DNA of 64,000 nt. It comes from Spartobacteria bacterium (lineage in GTDB: Bacteria; Verrucomicrobiota; Verrucomicrobiia; Chthoniobacterales; UBA10450). The position numbers and the translations under genes are program-made. The notes beneath the pieces are model-generated. The model was not told the DNA's origin, searched no databases, and was given only the letters and a program-made list of their open reading frames with translations. Within the stretch, counting starts at the first letter, position 1, and every line of letters starts with the position of its first letter. Shown here piece after piece: positions 8,402 through 17,237 of the stretch. The stretch is from NCBI GenBank assembly GCA_021325495.1, contig JAJPGZ010000013.1, forward strand, positions 1-64,000. The letters are read 5' to 3'.

Positions 8402-8850
8402 TCGATTCCTTCGCGCTGCTCGATGAACCGAGAAAACCCTGGCTCGATGTCGATCTTCTAAAAGAAAAATATCACGCGCTCGCGCGCCAAAATCAGCCGG
8501 ACGAACAGTTGAACGAAGCCTATCGCGTGCTGCGCGATCCGAAATCACGCCTCGAACATTTGCTCGGCCCTAACGAACGCGCTTCAGACAACGTCCCGGA
8601 TGACCTTGTCGATCTTTTCATGGCGATCGCGCCGGTTTTGAACAAGATCGACATGAAAGATGCCGCGCGGGTCGATGAACTTCTCGCGCGCGTCACCGCG
8701 CAACACGATCGGACGCTCGACACCTTGCGCGCGGCGGATGCTGGTTGGCCGGAGAATCGCGAGGAGATTCAGCAAATTCATCAGCGGCTTGTTTACCTGA
8801 CGCGCTGGCGCGATTTACTCGACGAACGCCGGTTGCAATTGTCGATCTAA
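8398..8850 (+). CDS. hscB: HscB-like Fe-S co-chaperone
   Basis: The 150-residue protein starts MIDSFALLDEPRKPWLDVDLLKEKYHALARQNQPD, which follows the HscB J-domain start (xYFxLLGL...), and its C-terminal half (residues 75-145) is the helical IscU-binding domain with IHQRLVYLTRWRDLL. The canonical HPD tripeptide needed to stimulate HscA appears as QPD (residues about 33-35), so Hsp70 activation may be weak or absent. It overlaps iscA by ATGA, supporting an Fe-S role. The last residues LSI and the TAA stop are written by motif A at 8839-8848. Confidence 0.7.
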   Translation: MIDSFALLDEPRKPWLDVDLLKEKYHALARQNQPDEQLNEAYRVLRDPKSRLEHLLGPNERASDNVPDDLVDLFMAIAPVLNKIDMKDAARVDELLARVTAQHDRTLDTLRAADAGWPENREEIQQIHQRLVYLTRWRDLLDERRLQLSI

Positions 8851-8855
8851 CGAGA

Positions 8856-8869
8856 TGTTCATTTGAACT
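8856..8869. promoter_or_regulatory. LexA box upstream of lexA
   Basis: TGTTCATTTGAACT is a near-perfect inverted repeat of the TGTTC-N4-GAACA class reported for Verrucomicrobia LexA. It lies 35 bp before the lexA start, as expected for autorepression. Confidence 0.85.
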
Positions 8870-8903
8870 TGCACGACGCTCGTTCGTCTGCGATGATCCG
8901 GTC

Positions 8904-9524
8904 GTGTTAACGCACCGGCAAAAGAGCATCCTCGATTTTATCCAGAGCGAACAGCGCGAGAAAGGTCTCACGCCGAGCACGCGCGAAATTCAAAAACATT
9001 TCCGGTTCGCGAGCCAGACGTCGGTCATGCAATACATCGCCGCGCTCGAGCGCAAAGGTTTCCTCAATCGCCACGCCCGCAAAGCGCGCGCGCTCATCAC
9101 GCCGGTGCAGAAGGTGCGCATCAATGACATTCCGATTTACGGACAAATTCCCGCGGGCATGGCGACGCTCACGGACCAGAGCATCGAAGGCCACGTCTCG
9201 CTCGACACGCGCTCGGTCAACGCATCGAAAAATGCGGACACGTTTGCCTTGCACGTTCACGGCGATTCCATGATCGGCGCGCACATTCTCGATGGCGATA
9301 TCGTCATCCTCGAAAATCGCAAGGACGTGCAGAACGGCGACATCGTCGCGGCGTTGATCGATGGCGAAACAACTTTGAAGCGATATGTCGTCGATCATGG
9401 CCGGCCATATTTGAAAGCGGAGAATCCGGCTTATCCGAATCTGATTCCGGCGCGCGAGTTATTGATCCAGGGCGTAATGGTGTCGCTTGTGCGCAAACAG
9501 GTAAATGCGCGGAAACGGCGGTAA
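8904..9524 (+). CDS. lexA: LexA repressor
   Basis: LexA represses SOS genes and self-cleaves when RecA filaments form. This 206-residue protein has the winged helix-turn-helix at 1-65 (LTHRQKSILDFIQSEQREKG, TPSTREIQKHF). The cleavage site is Ala-Gly in YGQIPAGMATL near residue 83. The catalytic Ser lies in HVHGDSMIGAHILDGD and the Lys in DGETTLKRYV. The GTG at 8904 was chosen because LTHRQ is the family N-terminus. A LexA box precedes it and a second box follows the stop codon, so lexA and imuA form one regulon. Confidence 0.97.
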   Translation: MLTHRQKSILDFIQSEQREKGLTPSTREIQKHFRFASQTSVMQYIAALERKGFLNRHARKARALITPVQKVRINDIPIYGQIPAGMATLTDQSIEGHVSLDTRSVNASKNADTFALHVHGDSMIGAHILDGDIVILENRKDVQNGDIVAALIDGETTLKRYVVDHGRPYLKAENPAYPNLIPARELLIQGVMVSLVRKQVNARKRR

Positions 9525-9538
9525 CGTTCACTTGAACA
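9525..9538. promoter_or_regulatory. LexA box upstream of imuA
   Basis: CGTTCACTTGAACA matches the same TGTTC-N4-GAACA plan and begins one base after the lexA stop codon, 28 bp before imuA. It predicts SOS induction of imuA-imuB. Confidence 0.85.
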
Positions 9539-9566
9539 TGACGAAGCATCGTGCCATTATTTCCGC

Positions 9567-10214
9567 GTGCCTGCGCGAGATAAGATTGTCGATCTTAGGA
9601 AGCTCCTCGCCCAACGCTTCCCGCCCGCGCCGCCATCGCGCCCGGCTCGTTTACGAACAGGGCTGGCTTTTCTCGACCACGCAATTGACGGCGGCTTCCC
9701 GCAAGGCGCGATCACGGAAATAATTTCGCCGGAGCTCAGCGCCGGGAGCGCGACGTTCATCGCCGCACTCATCGCCGCCGCGCAACGCGATTCCTATTTC
9801 GCCGCGCTCATCGACGGCCGCGATTCCTTTTCGCCCGATTCGTTAACGAACGATTGTCTGCGTCACCTGCTTTGGGTGCGGTGCGCGAAAGCGGCTGATG
9901 CAATCAAAGCGGCCGACCTCCTTTTGCGCGACGGAAATTTCCCGTTGGTGATTGTCGATCTTGTGTTGAACGCGGCGAGCGAGCTGCGAAAAATTCCGCA
10001 GCCGAGTTGGTATCGATTGCAGCGCCTGGTCGAATCGACTTCGATCGCGTTCCTTGTCTTCGATCGCCACAGCATGGTCGCGAGCGCGCAGCTCAAGCTC
10101 ATTCTCAACAATGCGTGGACGCTTTCGGATTTGGAACGCGACGCCATCTCCCGATTGCGAATCGACATTCGCCGTTCTCACGCAAGATCGACAATCACTG
10201 CTCAAGCCAGCTGA
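9567..10214 (+). CDS. imuA: ImuA-like SOS mutagenesis protein (RecA-related)
   Basis: ImuA is a RecA-like partner of ImuB and DnaE2 in SOS mutagenesis. The 215-residue protein has TGLAFLDHAIDGGFPQGAITEI near residue 32, the RecA/ImuA N-core, but the Walker A lysine is missing (SPELSAGSATF), as in many ImuA proteins. The Walker-B-like strand is FPLVIVDLVL near 128. The GTG start at 9567 follows a LexA box, and the gene overlaps imuB by ATGA. No dnaE2 is in the window. Confidence 0.75.
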   Translation: MPARDKIVDLRKLLAQRFPPAPPSRPARLRTGLAFLDHAIDGGFPQGAITEIISPELSAGSATFIAALIAAAQRDSYFAALIDGRDSFSPDSLTNDCLRHLLWVRCAKAADAIKAADLLLRDGNFPLVIVDLVLNAASELRKIPQPSWYRLQRLVESTSIAFLVFDRHSMVASAQLKLILNNAWTLSDLERDAISRLRIDIRRSHARSTITAQAS

Positions 10215-10732
10215 TGTTCGCGACAATTTATCTTCCGAATTTTTATTTGCAGGCCGCGTTGCGACATCAACCCGATGACCGCGACAAACCGGCCGCGCTC
10301 ATCGAAGAGCAGGAAAAGAAACCGCTCATCATTCAATTGAATCGCGCCGCCGAATCCGCTGGTGTGCGCAAAGGCATGACGCCGAGCCAGGCGCTCGCGC
10401 GTTGTCTGCATGTCGTGATCAAAGCGCGTTCCCGGCCTAACGAGCGCGCGATCGGCGATATTTTGCTGCAGCACGCATTTAGTTTGAGCCCGAATGTAGA
10501 AGCGACTGCGCCTGGCGTGGCGACGGTGCAATTTACCGACACGCGCAACGTCACCACCAAAGTGGACGACGCCGTTGCGCGTCTGGTCGAATGCGAACTC
10601 GACGCGCAAATCGGTATCGCGTGGACGCCGGACAGCAGTTTTCTCGCGGCACACCTCGCCCAACCGGTGTTATATGTCGATGACGTGCGAAAATTTCTCG
10701 CGCCGTTGCCGATTGAAACGCTCGCGATCTAA
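10214..10732 (+). CDS. imuB: Truncated ImuB (inactive Y-family polymerase-like), N-terminal part only
   Basis: ImuB is a catalytically dead Y-family polymerase homologue that bridges the beta clamp, ImuA and DnaE2, normally about 450-500 residues. This product has 172 residues: MFATIYLPNFYLQAALRHQP, RAAESAGVRKGMTPSQALARC near 43 (palm/fingers), and it stops at FLAPLPIETLAI. That is just where full-length proteins continue into the helix-hairpin-helix thumb and little finger. The TAA stop overlaps the TAG stop of the convergent aquaporin gene (10729-10732), so no downstream remnant is possible here. Confidence 0.7.
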   Translation: MFATIYLPNFYLQAALRHQPDDRDKPAALIEEQEKKPLIIQLNRAAESAGVRKGMTPSQALARCLHVVIKARSRPNERAIGDILLQHAFSLSPNVEATAPGVATVQFTDTRNVTTKVDDAVARLVECELDAQIGIAWTPDSSFLAAHLAQPVLYVDDVRKFLAPLPIETLAI

Positions 10733-11412
10733 GTCGCAGCCGCAGCTTCTTGCGGTCGGCGCTCGATCAACATTCGATAAACCAATCCGCCGGCGGCGCC
10801 GCCGATGAGCGGCCCGATCCAGTAAACCATGTGGTCTTTCCAAAAATTCGCCGCCAGCGCGGGACCGAAGACGCGCGCGGGATTCATCGCCGCGCCGGTG
10901 AGCGGTCCGCCGAAAAGAATGTCGAGAGTGATTGTCGATCCAATAACGAGTCCGGCCACCGTTCGCGTTCCGCGCGGATCGACCGCGACACCGTGAATGA
11001 TGAAGACGAGAAAGAATGTGAGGATCGCTTCGACTAAAATTCCCTGACTGGCGGTGAGATTAATCGCGAGCTGCGGCGTGCCTTGAATGACGACATCGCG
11101 GCCGAACAAGCCGAGGCAAATCCACGCGGCGAGAATTCCGCCTAACAACTGCGAAATCCAATACCAGATCGCGTCAACCACCCGCATGTGGCCGCCGCAT
11201 ACCAATCCGAAAGTCACCGCGGGATTGAATTGACCGCCGGAGATGTGCATGACCGCGCTGGCGAAGGCGGCAATCGTTAGGCCGTGCGCGAGCGCGACGG
11301 CGACGATGTTGTTCGGGCCGGCGGTTTTGATCGCGCCGATGCCGACGAAGATGAGCGCGAATGTGCCGATGAATTCTGCGAGACAGGAACGAAACTGTTT
11401 CATGCGCGGCAT
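10729..11412 (-). CDS. Aquaporin / MIP-family channel
   Basis: A 227-residue major intrinsic protein with six hydrophobic helices and the two NPA boxes, GGQFNPAVTFG near residue 61 and GAAMNPARVFGPAL near 174. The Arg after the second NPA forms the selectivity filter, and HISGG before the first NPA is as in AqpZ-type water channels; glycerol facilitators usually differ around the second half-helix. The gene is single and convergent with imuB, sharing stop-codon bases with it. Confidence 0.92.
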   Translation of the reverse strand: MPRMKQFRSCLAEFIGTFALIFVGIGAIKTAGPNNIVAVALAHGLTIAAFASAVMHISGGQFNPAVTFGLVCGGHMRVVDAIWYWISQLLGGILAAWICLGLFGRDVVIQGTPQLAINLTASQGILVEAILTFFLVFIIHGVAVDPRGTRTVAGLVIGSTITLDILFGGPLTGAAMNPARVFGPALAANFWKDHMVYWIGPLIGGAAGGLVYRMLIERRPQEAAAAT

Positions 11413-11441
11413 AAAATCAGATCGAAATGAAGATGTCGATC

Positions 11442-13892
11442 TTACGTGCCGCTGTAGTTCGGATATTTGTCGTGCAGCTGCTTCGACGCGCGATCGGCTT
11501 CCATCGTTTTGCCGGCGCGTTGATACGCGTTCGATGCCTTGTGCAATGCCCGCGGCGTGATCGCGGGATCATCGTAAAGCAACGCCACGCCCATGAAAGC
11601 TTTGCCAGCTTCGTCGAAATTATTTCGTTCGATTTGCACGTCGCCTAACAAAAGCCGCGCTTCCGCGTTCACGCGACCTTCCGGTTGCAGTTGCATGATC
11701 TGCTCGGCGATTTTTTGCGCGTCGTCCGGCTTGTGCGCGCCGATTTTGGCGGCCCCTAACGCCAGCAGCACTTTCGCTTTGCCCGCGGGATCGTTCGCCG
11801 TCTGCAAATATTTCGCGTAAGCGTTTTCGGCTTCGTCGAACTTTTGCAGCTTCGTCGCCGCGTCGCCGAGATAAAACCAGAAATCGGGTTTCACCTGGGG
11901 ATTGTCGATCTTGCCGAGAGCGCTCAAATATTTTTCGGCGGCGGGATAATTCTTCTCGTTGTAGAACTCGATTCCCAACCAATCCAAAATGTCCGCCGGC
12001 ACCGGCGCGCTCGGATTTGCGGCCATAAAGGCATCGACCTCTTTCGTGACCGCCGCGCGATCTTTCAACGCGTAATGCGAAGAGACGATGCGCACCGTCG
12101 CGGGATTGTAATACTGCTCCTTGTTGATTTGGCGCGCGATATTGAGTTCGGCGACCGCAATCCTAAATTCCTTGTTCTCGAACGCGGCCTTACCGATGTA
12201 AAAATGCGCCTGCGCGGCGACCGCGCTCTTCGGAAATTCCTTGAGCAACTGGCGAAACGTATCGCTCATCGCCTTCTGGTTGCCCTGCTGTCCGAGTATC
12301 AACGCCTTCTGCTGCAACACGCCCTCGCGTTCGCGCGCCTGCGGATATTTCGTCAGAATCGTATTCAAATCCGCGAGCGCGGCGTCGTAATTCTGCGTTT
12401 CCTCGTAAGCGAGCGCGCGTTTTGAAAATGCGCTCGGCGCCTGCGGCGTGTCTGGAAATGCCTGCACATAATAGGTGAACGCTTCGACAACACCGTTGAT
12501 GTTTTTGAGTTGGATATTGCACGAGCCCAACTTGAATGCCGCCTCCGCGCGCAACTTCGGTGACAATTGCGCGACGCGCAGCTCGCTGTACAACGGCGCG
12601 GCCTCGGCGTAATTCTGCTGTTTGTACAGCGCTTCGGCTTTCAACATTTTCGCCTGATCGGCGCGTTCCGACGTCGGATTCGTCTGCAGATATTCGTCCA
12701 CCGCGGCGATGACGCTCGCCGGATCCGAATTGTAAATGTTGATGAGCTTTTGATACTGCGCGTCCTTTGCTTCTTCGCGATTCGGAAATTTCGCGATGAT
12801 CTCATCGTAAAGCGCAGCCGCTTCTTTCGTGTGGTTGAGTTGACGCTGGGCGTTGGCCGCGAGCAACATCACCTCAGCGCGCGCATCGTCGGGAAGTTGC
12901 GCCTGCTCTTTTTTGTAGTCCGCCAGCAATGGTGCGTATTGGCCGGTGTAATATTGCAGCTTCAACATCGCGACCTGCGCGATCGCGCGAAATTTTCCGG
13001 CCTCCGGCGCGGTCCGCCCCTTCTGCAAAAGCGCGGCCGTCCGGTCGATGGTCGCCTTGTCGATCTTTCCCCTTTCGTTTTGCACAAGATCTACACCGAT
13101 CACGCCGCCGCGCACAGCTGCCTCGATTTTCAACGCCGGTTTCTGCGCATCGTTTGAAAGCGCGTCATACTGTTTGAACGCCTCGAGTTTCCTGGCGCGC
13201 GAAAGAAAAATTGATGCCGCCGCCAGTCGACTATCATCGCGATACGGATTCGGGTCTTTTGCATCGATGACCTGCAAATAAATCCCGGCCGCTTCATCTT
13301 TCTTGTCGAGCGCTTCGAGACAGCGCGCCTCGAAGTAACGCGCCGAAAGCGCTACGCCCGCCTCCTTCGACTTTGCGGCGGCGCGATGGAACAGCGGCAG
13401 CGCGCCGCCATAATTTTTCTCCGTGAACGCCGTCTCCGCCAAAACATAAGCAGCCGGGCCGGCGTAGTCGCTGTCACCGAAATCATCGAGAATAGCCTGG
13501 AAATTTTTTCGCGCCGGTCCCGGCTTATTCAACGCGCGATATGCCTCGCCGAGAAAAAAGTGGACCCGGGCGCGCTCGGAGGACGTCGGATACTGGTCGA
13601 TGTATTTTTCAAACTCGGGCGCGGCGAGATCGTAAAGCTTTTGCCGAAACAAACCTTCGGCGTACTCAAGCTGGCGTTTGGACGGAGGAGCGGTCGGTTC
13701 CGCCGGCTCGGACGATTCGTTAGGTGAAGATGTCGATCTTGGCTCAGAGGATGAATCTTCCGCCGGCAACGCGCGCGCGACCGGCGGTTGCTCGACCGGC
13801 TGGGCCCGGCGCACCGGCGGATTCTGCGCGAAAAGACTAACGAAATTAAAAAGCAGCGCGACCAAAACGAGCGCGCTGCGCCCGCATTTCAT
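11442..13892 (-). CDS. Large secreted TPR protein in an ExbB/ExbD operon
   Basis: The 816-residue protein starts with a signal peptide (CGRSALVLVALLFNFVSLFAQ), then a Pro/Ser/Glu-rich linker (about 25-75), then some 15 TPR-like helical pairs to the C-terminus. It resembles YbgF/CpoB and BamD-like periplasmic TPR proteins but is much longer. It overlaps exbD by ATGA at 13889-13892, so it is probably coupled to the ExbB/ExbD motor, perhaps as a periplasmic scaffold in Tol-type envelope work. The TAA stop is fused to a motif A copy (TAAGATCGACA). Confidence 0.75.
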   Translation of the reverse strand: MKCGRSALVLVALLFNFVSLFAQNPPVRRAQPVEQPPVARALPAEDSSSEPRSTSSPNESSEPAEPTAPPSKRQLEYAEGLFRQKLYDLAAPEFEKYIDQYPTSSERARVHFFLGEAYRALNKPGPARKNFQAILDDFGDSDYAGPAAYVLAETAFTEKNYGGALPLFHRAAAKSKEAGVALSARYFEARCLEALDKKDEAAGIYLQVIDAKDPNPYRDDSRLAAASIFLSRARKLEAFKQYDALSNDAQKPALKIEAAVRGGVIGVDLVQNERGKIDKATIDRTAALLQKGRTAPEAGKFRAIAQVAMLKLQYYTGQYAPLLADYKKEQAQLPDDARAEVMLLAANAQRQLNHTKEAAALYDEIIAKFPNREEAKDAQYQKLINIYNSDPASVIAAVDEYLQTNPTSERADQAKMLKAEALYKQQNYAEAAPLYSELRVAQLSPKLRAEAAFKLGSCNIQLKNINGVVEAFTYYVQAFPDTPQAPSAFSKRALAYEETQNYDAALADLNTILTKYPQAREREGVLQQKALILGQQGNQKAMSDTFRQLLKEFPKSAVAAQAHFYIGKAAFENKEFRIAVAELNIARQINKEQYYNPATVRIVSSHYALKDRAAVTKEVDAFMAANPSAPVPADILDWLGIEFYNEKNYPAAEKYLSALGKIDNPQVKPDFWFYLGDAATKLQKFDEAENAYAKYLQTANDPAGKAKVLLALGAAKIGAHKPDDAQKIAEQIMQLQPEGRVNAEARLLLGDVQIERNNFDEAGKAFMGVALLYDDPAITPRALHKASNAYQRAGKTMEADRASKQLHDKYPNYSGT

Positions 13893-14296
13893 TTTGACGT
13901 TGCGAACGCGACGTTCGAGACGCCGGCTTCGCTGCACGTGTTCAAAACGGACACGATGTTTTTATAAGCGCCGGCTTCATCTCCGCGAATGACCACCGCC
14001 TGTTCGGGATTGAGTTGCACGAGATTTTTCAGCAGGTCGCTCAATTCATTCGGACCAAGTGTGCGTCGGTTCACGACCACATTCCCGTCGCTTTTCACAT
14101 TCACGACGATATCGCCGATGGGCGCGGCTTTTTCTTTGGCCGCGGTCGCCTTTGGAACCTTGACATCGAGCTCGTTTTCATTGCGCGCGGCGTTCCACGT
14201 CATCAAAAAGAAAATGAGCAGGAGCAACAAGACGTCGACGAGCGGCGCGAGTTGAATTCCGGGATGATGCAACTGGGCTCGGCTGCGCAAGTTCAT
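13889..14296 (-). CDS. exbD: ExbD/TolR-type biopolymer transport protein
   Basis: The 135-residue protein has one N-terminal membrane helix with the proton-path Asp (QLAPLVDVLLLLLIFFLM, residues 15-32) and a periplasmic domain ending FATSK. With ExbB it forms the proton-driven motor that energises TonB or Tol. It lies between exbB and the TPR gene, and no tonB, tolA or tolB gene is adjacent. Confidence 0.9.
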   Translation of the reverse strand: MNLRSRAQLHHPGIQLAPLVDVLLLLLIFFLMTWNAARNENELDVKVPKATAAKEKAAPIGDIVVNVKSDGNVVVNRRTLGPNELSDLLKNLVQLNPEQAVVIRGDEAGAYKNIVSVLNTCSEAGVSNVAFATSK

Positions 14297-14311
14297 TTGT
14301 TAGGCAATCGC

Positions 14312-14336
14312 AAGATCGACATCGACAAGATCGACA
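14312..14336 (+). repeat. Tandem motif A pair, 15-bp spacing
   Basis: Two AAGATCGACA copies at 14312-14321 and 14327-14336 occupy the 41-bp exbB-exbD spacer, with a motif B core (TGTTAGGC) at 14298. The second copy runs into the exbB stop codon. Confidence 0.85.
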
Positions 14337-14337
14337 A

Positions 14338-15111
14338 TCAAAAATCGTCTTCGAGTAAAACCGGCGTGCGCTCGCTGCGGCGGCCGCCTTGTTGGACCGA
14401 AAGCAATGCGAGGATGTGCGTAACTGCTCCCTCCAAATCTGAAATGAGCCGTTGCACCCGTCCGCGAAAGAAGGCGTAGAAAATCATCGCCGGAATACCG
14501 ATGGCGAGACCGGCGCAGGTATTAATAAGCGCTTCGCTGACGCCACGCGAGAGCAAGGCGTAGCGCGCCGTGCCAAGATCGGCACTCAGTGCCGTGAATG
14601 CGCGCACAATGCCGATGGCCGTGCCTAACAAGCCGATGAGCGGCGCAATCATTCCGATGTCGGCGAGATAGGTGACGCGGTTATTCAAGTTCGAGGCGAC
14701 GCGAGTGCCTTCGGTTTCGGCCAGGTCGCGCACCTGTTGAAAATCGGCGTTCGGATTTTTGGTCGTGAAATCGAGAACTTTTTGCACGACGCGCGCGATC
14801 GCTTCGCCATGGCGATTCGAAACGGCGAGCAATCCGAGATAATCGTGTTTGCGCAGCAACGCATCCGCCGTGGCCATGAAACCGCTCGAAACGACCGCGC
14901 CCTTCCGAATGGTCATGAAATAAACGACCACGAGCATGACGGAAAAGATCGACAATGCGAGCAGCGCATACATGACCGGACCGGCTTTGAGAATGGCGTC
15001 GAGCACGGTGGTGGTCGTAGCTGGATGCGGCAGATCAGGCGCGCCCGGGTTGGTTTGAGCGAAAAGCGGAGACGCGATCGCGGTGGCGACCAGCGAAGTG
15101 AAAATTTTCAT
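14338..15111 (-). CDS. exbB: ExbB/TolQ-type proton channel protein
   Basis: The 257-residue protein has a cleavable-looking N-terminus (MKIFTSLVATAIASPLFAQ), then three membrane helices, with the long cytoplasmic loop between the first and second. The hallmark region YLADIGMIAPLIGLLGTAIGIVRAF near residue 150 and ALINTCAGLAIGIPAMIFY near 197 identify it as MotA/TolQ/ExbB. The ATG at 15111 was chosen because it starts the signal sequence. It heads the exbB-exbD-TPR operon. Confidence 0.92.
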   Translation of the reverse strand: MKIFTSLVATAIASPLFAQTNPGAPDLPHPATTTTVLDAILKAGPVMYALLALSIFSVMLVVVYFMTIRKGAVVSSGFMATADALLRKHDYLGLLAVSNRHGEAIARVVQKVLDFTTKNPNADFQQVRDLAETEGTRVASNLNNRVTYLADIGMIAPLIGLLGTAIGIVRAFTALSADLGTARYALLSRGVSEALINTCAGLAIGIPAMIFYAFFRGRVQRLISDLEGAVTHILALLSVQQGGRRSERTPVLLEDDF

Positions 15112-15197
15112 GCGAAAGTTCGTAAATGATAGGCGCAGGGCTGGGCCATGCAAACCCGGCCTTTAGACAACTTAACCCCGCTGTCCGCTCGATGTTG

Positions 15198-17168
15198 CTA
15201 GGCGAATTGTCCGTTGGCGGCGGCACGTCGCACCCGGAAGATGTGCGCGGGTTGAGTTTCCGGATCCAGTTCGACGTAATTGCGCTGGCCCGACCAGATG
15301 TAACGCGCGTCGCTGAGTAAGTCGTGCACTTGATAGGCTTCGCCTTCGCGCACACCAAATTGTTCCAACGGCATGTAAATGTAGGAGTGATGTTTGCGGT
15401 GTGGATCGAGATTTACGACCACGAAGACAACGTCTTCCCGCGCCGGCGTCATTTTTCCGTAGAACAAAATCGCGGGATTGTCCGCGTCGAAGAACCGAAG
15501 ATTATCGTAAAATTGCAAAGCACGATTTGTTAGGCGGATTTGATTCAAGCGCGTGATCCACTCCTTGATGTTGCCCGGCGCATCCCAGTCACGCTCTTTG
15601 AATTGATACTTCTCCGAATCGAGATACTCCTCGCGACCGGGCAGGGCCGCGTTCTCGCACAGCTCGAACCCGCTGTAGATGCCGTAGACGCTCGAGAGCG
15701 TGGCCGCGAGCAAAGCGCGGATCATGAACGCGGGGCGTCCGCCATCCTGAAGAACGAAGGGCAGAATGTCCGGCGTATTCGGCCAGAGGTTGCCGCGGAA
15801 ATACGTGCGCATTTCTGTTTGTGTGAGCTCGGTGAAATATTCCGTGAGCTCCTGCTTCGAATTGCGCCACGTAAAATAAGTGTAGCTTTGACTGAAGCCG
15901 GCCTTCGCCAGGATCTTCATCATTTTCGGACGCGTGAAAGCTTCCGATAGAAAAATCACGTCGGGATATTCCGCGCGCACGCCGCTGATGAGGTATTCCC
16001 AAAACGCCACCGGCTTGGTGTGGGGATTGTCCACTCGAATCGTGCGCACGCCGTGGCTCGCCCAGAAGAGAATGATGCTCTTCATTTCCTTCCACAGCTC
16101 GCGCCAGTTTTCGCAGCGGAAATTCAGCGGATAAATGTCTTCATATTTTTTCGGCGGGTTCTCCGCGAATTTAATCGTGCCGTCGGGACGCTGGTAGAAC
16201 CATTCCGGATGATCGCGCACGTAAGGATGATCGGGCGAACAGTTGATCGCGAAATCGAGCGCCACCTCCATCCCGCGTTTCTGAATCTCGCCGACTAACC
16301 AATCGAAGTCTTCGATCGTGCCTAATGCAGGATCGACATCTTTATGTCCGCCAAATTCATTTCCAATCGCGTACGGCACGCCAGGCTCACCCGGCAGACT
16401 CGTTAGGGAATTATTTCGGCCTTTGCGGTTGGTGTGACCGATGGGATGGATCGGCGGAAAATAAATTACGTCGAACCCCATCGCTTTCGCGTCATCGACG
16501 CGCGGCAAACATTCGCGAAAGGTCGAACCGCGATCGCCGTGACCGCCGGCGGAACGCGGAAAAAATTCATACCACGCCGCCGTGCGCGCGCGTGTTCGAT
16601 CCACAATCACTCGTGGCGCGGGCGCGTATTGCGTCGCTTCCGACAAGTCGGGATACGTCGCCATCAACACTTCGAGCTCGCCCGAGTGCGCGTAGGCGTT
16701 GATCTGCGCATTGTCGGCCGTGCGAATGCACTGCGAAAGTTCGAATAATCGCGCGGCATCGTTGGAATCGCGCGCACGTTCCGCCGCGGCTTCGATCAAC
16801 GCCGCACCTTCCAGCGCTTCGCTCGTAAGATCGACAATTCCGGCCTCGAATTTTTTCGCGAACTCATGCTGCCACCCGCCAAACGTGTCTGTCCAAGCCT
16901 CGACTGTGTATTCGTAAATCGCGTTCTCGTAGAAGGTGCAAATGCCGCGCCAACGATCGTTATCGACCAGCTGCATCGCGGTGTCGTGCCAGCCCGCTTC
17001 GCCGACAATGCGCCAGCGTAAATTCGCTGCCACCGGGTCGTGACCGTCGCGGAAAATGTCCGCTTCCACGACGAGATCTTCGCCCACGACCCGTTTCACC
17101 GGAAAACGGCCGCCATCAATCAGCGGCTGCAAATTCTCGATGACGACTGAGGGAAAAGCCCGAAGCAT
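15198..17168 (-). CDS. glgE: Alpha-1,4-glucan:maltose-1-phosphate maltosyltransferase
   Basis: GlgE extends alpha-1,4-glucans using maltose 1-phosphate derived from trehalose. The 656-residue protein has an N-terminal beta domain, DVIYFPPIHPIGHTNRKGRNN near residue 235, and DFAINCSPDHPYVRDHPEWF near 305. It carries the nucleophile Asp in GVRTIRVDNPHTKP near 377 and the acid Glu in FLSEAFTRP near 407. Length and motifs fit GH13_3 GlgE. TreS and Pep2 partners are not in the window. An orphan UgpC-type sugar ATPase lies about 0.8 kb away. Confidence 0.96.
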   Translation of the reverse strand: MLRAFPSVVIENLQPLIDGGRFPVKRVVGEDLVVEADIFRDGHDPVAANLRWRIVGEAGWHDTAMQLVDNDRWRGICTFYENAIYEYTVEAWTDTFGGWQHEFAKKFEAGIVDLTSEALEGAALIEAAAERARDSNDAARLFELSQCIRTADNAQINAYAHSGELEVLMATYPDLSEATQYAPAPRVIVDRTRARTAAWYEFFPRSAGGHGDRGSTFRECLPRVDDAKAMGFDVIYFPPIHPIGHTNRKGRNNSLTSLPGEPGVPYAIGNEFGGHKDVDPALGTIEDFDWLVGEIQKRGMEVALDFAINCSPDHPYVRDHPEWFYQRPDGTIKFAENPPKKYEDIYPLNFRCENWRELWKEMKSIILFWASHGVRTIRVDNPHTKPVAFWEYLISGVRAEYPDVIFLSEAFTRPKMMKILAKAGFSQSYTYFTWRNSKQELTEYFTELTQTEMRTYFRGNLWPNTPDILPFVLQDGGRPAFMIRALLAATLSSVYGIYSGFELCENAALPGREEYLDSEKYQFKERDWDAPGNIKEWITRLNQIRLTNRALQFYDNLRFFDADNPAILFYGKMTPAREDVVFVVVNLDPHRKHHSYIYMPLEQFGVREGEAYQVHDLLSDARYIWSGQRNYVELDPETQPAHIFRVRRAAANGQFA

Positions 17169-17211
17169 GGGCTTTCAATCAACTAAGATTCGCCGCGGGC
17201 GAAAGAGGAAA

Positions 17212-17237
17212 TGTCGATCTTGCGCGATGTCGATCTA
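17212..17237 (-). repeat. Tandem motif A pair, 16-bp spacing
   Basis: TGTCGATCTT at 17212 and TGTCGATCTA at 17228 fill the short gap between glgE and the regulator gene. The CTA of the second copy is the TAG stop codon of the regulator. Confidence 0.85.

Noticed and set aside
14312-14336. Tandem motif A copies as a CRISPR array or plasmid iterons
   Set aside because: Only two units at each place, no spacers of constant length, and no cas or rep gene nearby.
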